Made by a program: the position numbers and the translations under genes. From Asanoa iriomotensis (lineage in GTDB: Bacteria > Actinomycetota > Actinomycetes > Mycobacteriales > Micromonosporaceae), in NCBI RefSeq assembly GCF_016862515.1, contig NZ_BONC01000012.1, positions 62,001-126,000 on the forward strand: a DNA stretch of 64,000 nt, in the 5' to 3' direction. Positions 61,441 to 64,000 of the stretch are shown here, in pieces; the first letter of the stretch is position 1; each line of letters starts with the position of its first letter. The notes beneath the pieces are model-generated. The model saw only the letters and a list, made by a program, of their open reading frames with translations. It did not search any database and was not told the origin of the DNA.

Positions 61441-62487
61441 ATGCGCGTACGACAATTCCTGGTGGCGACGATCGTGTTGGGTGGGGTTCTGTCGGGCCAG
61501 CCCGCGAGTGCCTATCCAGGGAATCTCGTGCGGTGTAATGCGGCCGCTTTGCAAGCGGCGGTGGCCAAGGCCGACAACGCCGGCGGCGGCACGCTGAACC
61601 TCACTCCGCGCTGCACCTACCGACTCACCGCGCCCGCGAGCGACGACAACGGTCTGGCGATTGTCACCACGCCGGTTCGCATCAATGGCAATCGCGCCAC
61701 GATCACCCGTACGTCCGACACGGCCTTCCGGTTCTTCCAGGTCGAGGCGTCGGGCAGCCTGACCCTCAACGGCCTGACGCTGCGCGACGGACGCACCGAG
61801 AACGGCGGTGCGATCTTCGTCAACGGCGGCCGCGTCACCCTGGTCGACAGCACCGTCACCGGCAACACCGCTACCGCCATCGGCGGCGGGATCTACAGCC
61901 TGGGCACGCTGAAGGTGACCGGCAGCACCCTGCGCGACAACACCGCGGTCCAGGGCGGCGGGCTCAACAACCAGGGCGTCGAGGCCACCTTCGCCCGCAG
62001 CACGGTGACCGGAAACCGCGCGGTCACCGGCTTCGCCGAGGGTTTCGGCGGCGGCATTCTCAGCGCCGGCCCACTCACCCTCGACAACACCCGGGTCGCC
62101 GGCAACGAGGCGACCGGTGCGGGCGCGTCCGGCGGAGGTTTGTGGAACTTCGACTCGGCGACCGTGACCCGCGGCTCATTCCTCGGGAATGTCGCGAGCG
62201 GCGCCGAGGCGAGCGGCGGCGGCCTGTGGAACGGTGGCTCCGCGAACGTCACCGGCACCCGGTTCCTCCGCAACGCGGCCACCGGCACCGACGCCCGCGG
62301 CGGCGCCGTCTTCAGCATCACGGGCACCACGACCCTGACGGACGTCAAGGTCGTCGCCAACCGCGCGACGGAAACCGGCGGCGGCATCTTCCGGGAGGCC
62401 GGCACGGTCACACCCACGCGGACCGTGGTGACCCGCAACCGGCCGGACAACTGCGGCAACCCCAGCACGGTGCCAGGTTGCGCCTAG
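61441..62487 (+). CDS. Secreted right-handed beta-helix protein
   Basis: 348-aa exported protein. Signal peptide ~1-24 (R-Q-F-L-V-A-T-I-V-L-G-G, then P-A-S-A-Y), followed by parallel beta-helix coils with recurring G-N-x-A-T-x-x-G-G-G pieces (for example near 140, 200, 225, 255 and 310). This is the pectin-lyase-like/choice-of-anchor pattern of actinobacterial surface proteins; catalytic residues for a lyase are not evident. ATG at 61441 gives a normal signal peptide; ATG at 61423 is possible. Overlaps the convergent M15 gene by 4 nt. Confidence 0.83.
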   Translation: MRVRQFLVATIVLGGVLSGQPASAYPGNLVRCNAAALQAAVAKADNAGGGTLNLTPRCTYRLTAPASDDNGLAIVTTPVRINGNRATITRTSDTAFRFFQVEASGSLTLNGLTLRDGRTENGGAIFVNGGRVTLVDSTVTGNTATAIGGGIYSLGTLKVTGSTLRDNTAVQGGGLNNQGVEATFARSTVTGNRAVTGFAEGFGGGILSAGPLTLDNTRVAGNEATGAGASGGGLWNFDSATVTRGSFLGNVASGAEASGGGLWNGGSANVTGTRFLRNAATGTDARGGAVFSITGTTTLTDVKVVANRATETGGGIFREAGTVTPTRTVVTRNRPDNCGNPSTVPGCA

Positions 62488-63392
62488 CCGCCGTTGGCTG
62501 AGAAATGCATGTAGTCCTTCAGCGATCGGTAGTCGCCGCCCCACGGCCAGCCGATCGAGGCGAACGCCCGTACTGCCGCGTTGTTTGGCTGCGCCATTCC
62601 CGGACGCGCGTCGCCCCGGTCGAGGTAGGCGGTGGCGAGCTCGGGCAGGACCACCTGCCCCTTGTGGTACGGGTTCTGGAACGGGTTGATGTCCACCGCG
62701 AGCCCGTATGCGTGCTGGGACCAGCTCTTCTGCCCCCGCACGGGCCGGCAGGCGAACGCCTCGGTGGTGTTGCCGTCCCCGGTGGGCGGCCCGTTCAGCT
62801 CGGCGGCGCTGGAGATCCGCATGCGCTCGATCGGGAAGTTGGCGCTGAACAGCTGCCGGAACACGCTCACGAGCCCGTCGGCGGCGCGGGCGTTGACCAG
62901 CAGCTCGCCGGTGTGCGCAAGCCCGTCGAAGCCACGGAAGCTGACGGTGAGGTAGCGGAGGTCGGTCGCGGCGACCGGACAGGCCTTGGTCCAACTGGAC
63001 CGCGCGAGCACATCGGCCGGCACGGTCCTGACGGTCGGGTGAAAACGACCGTCGGCCGGCGGCGGCAGCTCGTCGACGGTGACGATGGACCGGTCGCGCA
63101 GCTCCGGCGGGGTGGTCTGGGCCTTCGCGGACCCGTCGGGCCCCACGGGCAGCACCCGGGTTCCCAGCCACGGCGGCGCGGCGGTGGCGTTTCCCACGCT
63201 GGTGGCCGCGGGGCTCGGTGACTCGACGCGCGGCGCCGACGAGGTTGGCTGGGCAGCCGAGGTCGGCGGCGTCGCCGACGGTTGGCGCGATCTCGCGCCG
63301 GCCGAGGCTTCGGAACAGGCCGCGACGGCGAGGCCGAGGCAGGCGACGAGCAGCAGAAGCACGACCGCCCGGACCCGACTGCGCCACACCAT
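62484..63392 (-). CDS. M15 family D-Ala-D-Ala carboxypeptidase/endopeptidase, lipoprotein-like
   Basis: 302-aa exported protein. Hydrophobic N-terminus with a lipobox-like L-A-V-A-A-C near 24, then a Ser/Thr/Pro-rich linker (~30-65). The C-terminal M15 domain (~190-302) has zinc ligands in S-Q-H-A-Y-G-L-A-V-D-I-N near 230 and M-H-F-S near the end. It probably cleaves peptidoglycan peptides at the cell surface. ATG at 63392 lies 9 nt after an AGGAGG site; ATG at 63398 is closer to it and less likely. Confidence 0.85.
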   Translation of the reverse strand: MVWRSRVRAVVLLLLVACLGLAVAACSEASAGARSRQPSATPPTSAAQPTSSAPRVESPSPAATSVGNATAAPPWLGTRVLPVGPDGSAKAQTTPPELRDRSIVTVDELPPPADGRFHPTVRTVPADVLARSSWTKACPVAATDLRYLTVSFRGFDGLAHTGELLVNARAADGLVSVFRQLFSANFPIERMRISSAAELNGPPTGDGNTTEAFACRPVRGQKSWSQHAYGLAVDINPFQNPYHKGQVVLPELATAYLDRGDARPGMAQPNNAAVRAFASIGWPWGGDYRSLKDYMHFSANGG

Positions 63393-63529
63393 CCCCATCC
63401 GCCTCCTCCGCACCCGGCCAGGCCGGTCGGGCCTGGAACACCGGTGGCAAAGCGTACGTGGCCCGCCGGCGCTAGACGGCACGGCTCGAATCGGCCACTA
63501 CCGAACGCGTTCGACGGGTAACCCTCCGC

Positions 63530-64000
63530 TCATTTCTGCGGGCCGGGTGCGACCTGGTCGCCGATCGCCACGCCCAGCGGCGCCTGGGCGAGCAACGCCG
63601 CCATCCGCAGGGCGAGGTCGCGGTGTGGGGGAATCGTGGCCGGTTGGCTCCACGCGGCGCTCAGGGCATCGCTGAACGCCCCGAGCGCGGCGCCGTCGTC
63701 TTCCCTCAGGACGGCGCCCCCGCCCGACCATCGACTGGTGGCCTTTTCGGTGTCCTTGCTGGCCGTGAAGGTTTTGCCGTTCACCGACAGCGTGAACGTG
63801 GTCCGCACCGGGGTTTCCGTCGTTGCCTCGAAGGTGATCGTCGATGCGGCATGGACGAACGTGCCGGCGTCATGGCTGGCCGACGACCCCGTGATGCTGA
63901 GGCCGGGCGGGCTCGACGGCGACACGCCCACCGGACCGCCGGTTGCCTGGCCCGCGCAGGCCGCGTTGGCCGCGCCCAGCAGGAGAACGACCCAGGCAAC
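63530..64000 (-). CDS. Probable lipoprotein, partial (5' end outside window)
   Basis: At least 156 residues, truncated by the window edge. The visible N-terminal part A-W-V-V-L-L-L-G-A-A-N-A-A-C reads as the end of a lipoprotein signal peptide with lipidated Cys. It is followed by a Pro/Ser/Gly linker and a domain not recognised, ending A-I-G-D-Q-V-A-P-G-P. F-T-L-S-V-N-G-K-T-F-T near the middle resembles mycobacterial LpqH-type lipoproteins, a tentative comparison. Confidence 0.6.
   Translation of the reverse strand, partial: VAWVVLLLGAANAACAGQATGGPVGVSPSSPPGLSITGSSASHDAGTFVHAASTITFEATTETPVRTTFTLSVNGKTFTASKDTEKATSRWSGGGAVLREDDGAALGAFSDALSAAWSQPATIPPHRDLALRMAALLAQAPLGVAIGDQVAPGPQK

Overview
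The window is high-GC DNA with actinobacterial start codons and ribosome binding sites. It carries F420-type LLM oxidoreductases, Tat and lipoprotein signals, a SulP-carbonic anhydrase fusion, a rifampin monooxygenase (rox) and large secreted PKD/CBM proteins. It looks chromosomal and actinobacterial; Micromonosporaceae is a reasonable but unproven guess. No phage, plasmid, IS or CRISPR hallmark genes are visible.

Region 1 (1-13.4 kb): a fumarylacetoacetate-hydrolase-family (FAH) gene on + faces a ten-gene minus-strand operon: an enolase-superfamily enzyme, a dipeptide-type ABC importer, an aminotransferase, a 2-hydroxyacid dehydrogenase, a zinc-type dehydrogenase and an S9 peptidase. A divergent GntR regulator lies at 12.7 kb. 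A nearly identical 26-bp promoter/operator lies before both the FAH gene and the operon. Region 2 (13.5-18.6 kb): an ABC-2 exporter, DoxX, an LLM oxidoreductase and an MBL-fold hydrolase.

Region 3 (18.68-20.37 kb) is the most unusual part: a minus-strand array of 18 tRNA genes packed into 1.7 kb. Many are structurally aberrant: class-I bodies with Leu anticodons, 6-nt anticodon loops, missing U8, and overlapping genes. Next to it are a 43-aa ORF with its own promoter and terminator, and a YcaO gene translationally coupled to a 61-aa peptide gene (candidate RiPP). A decayed second copy of the peptide gene's 3' end lies at 16.5 kb. A DrrC-like UvrA paralogue is divergent from YcaO, followed by rox with a rifamycin-associated palindrome (RAE) upstream.

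Region 4 (26-33 kb): VOC protein, methyltransferase, XRE-cupin regulator, a D,D-carboxypeptidase whose C-terminal anchor is frameshifted, the SulP-carbonic anhydrase fusion and an M24-fold protein.

Region 5 (31.8-51.6 kb): two long minus-strand catabolic operons. One encodes a tripartite tricarboxylate transporter (TctCBA), a TcuA-like flavoprotein, an amidohydrolase, an LLM enzyme, an FAH enzyme, a hydroxyacid dehydrogenase and a GntR regulator. The other encodes a TPP enzyme, three enoyl-CoA hydratase homologues, an acyl-CoA dehydrogenase, an ADP-forming acyl-CoA synthetase, an MFS permease and an FAH enzyme. Both start from strong promoters whose -10 overlaps the same TTGTAT(A/G)CAG motif, so they are probably one regulon degrading an unidentified organic acid through CoA thioesters.

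Region 6 (51.7-64 kb): extracellular proteins: a sortase-anchored IPT protein, a reprolysin-like metalloprotease, a Tat-exported TIM-barrel protein, a ThuA/PQQ-dehydrogenase/PKD/CBM protein, a beta-helix protein, an M15 peptidase and a partial lipoprotein.
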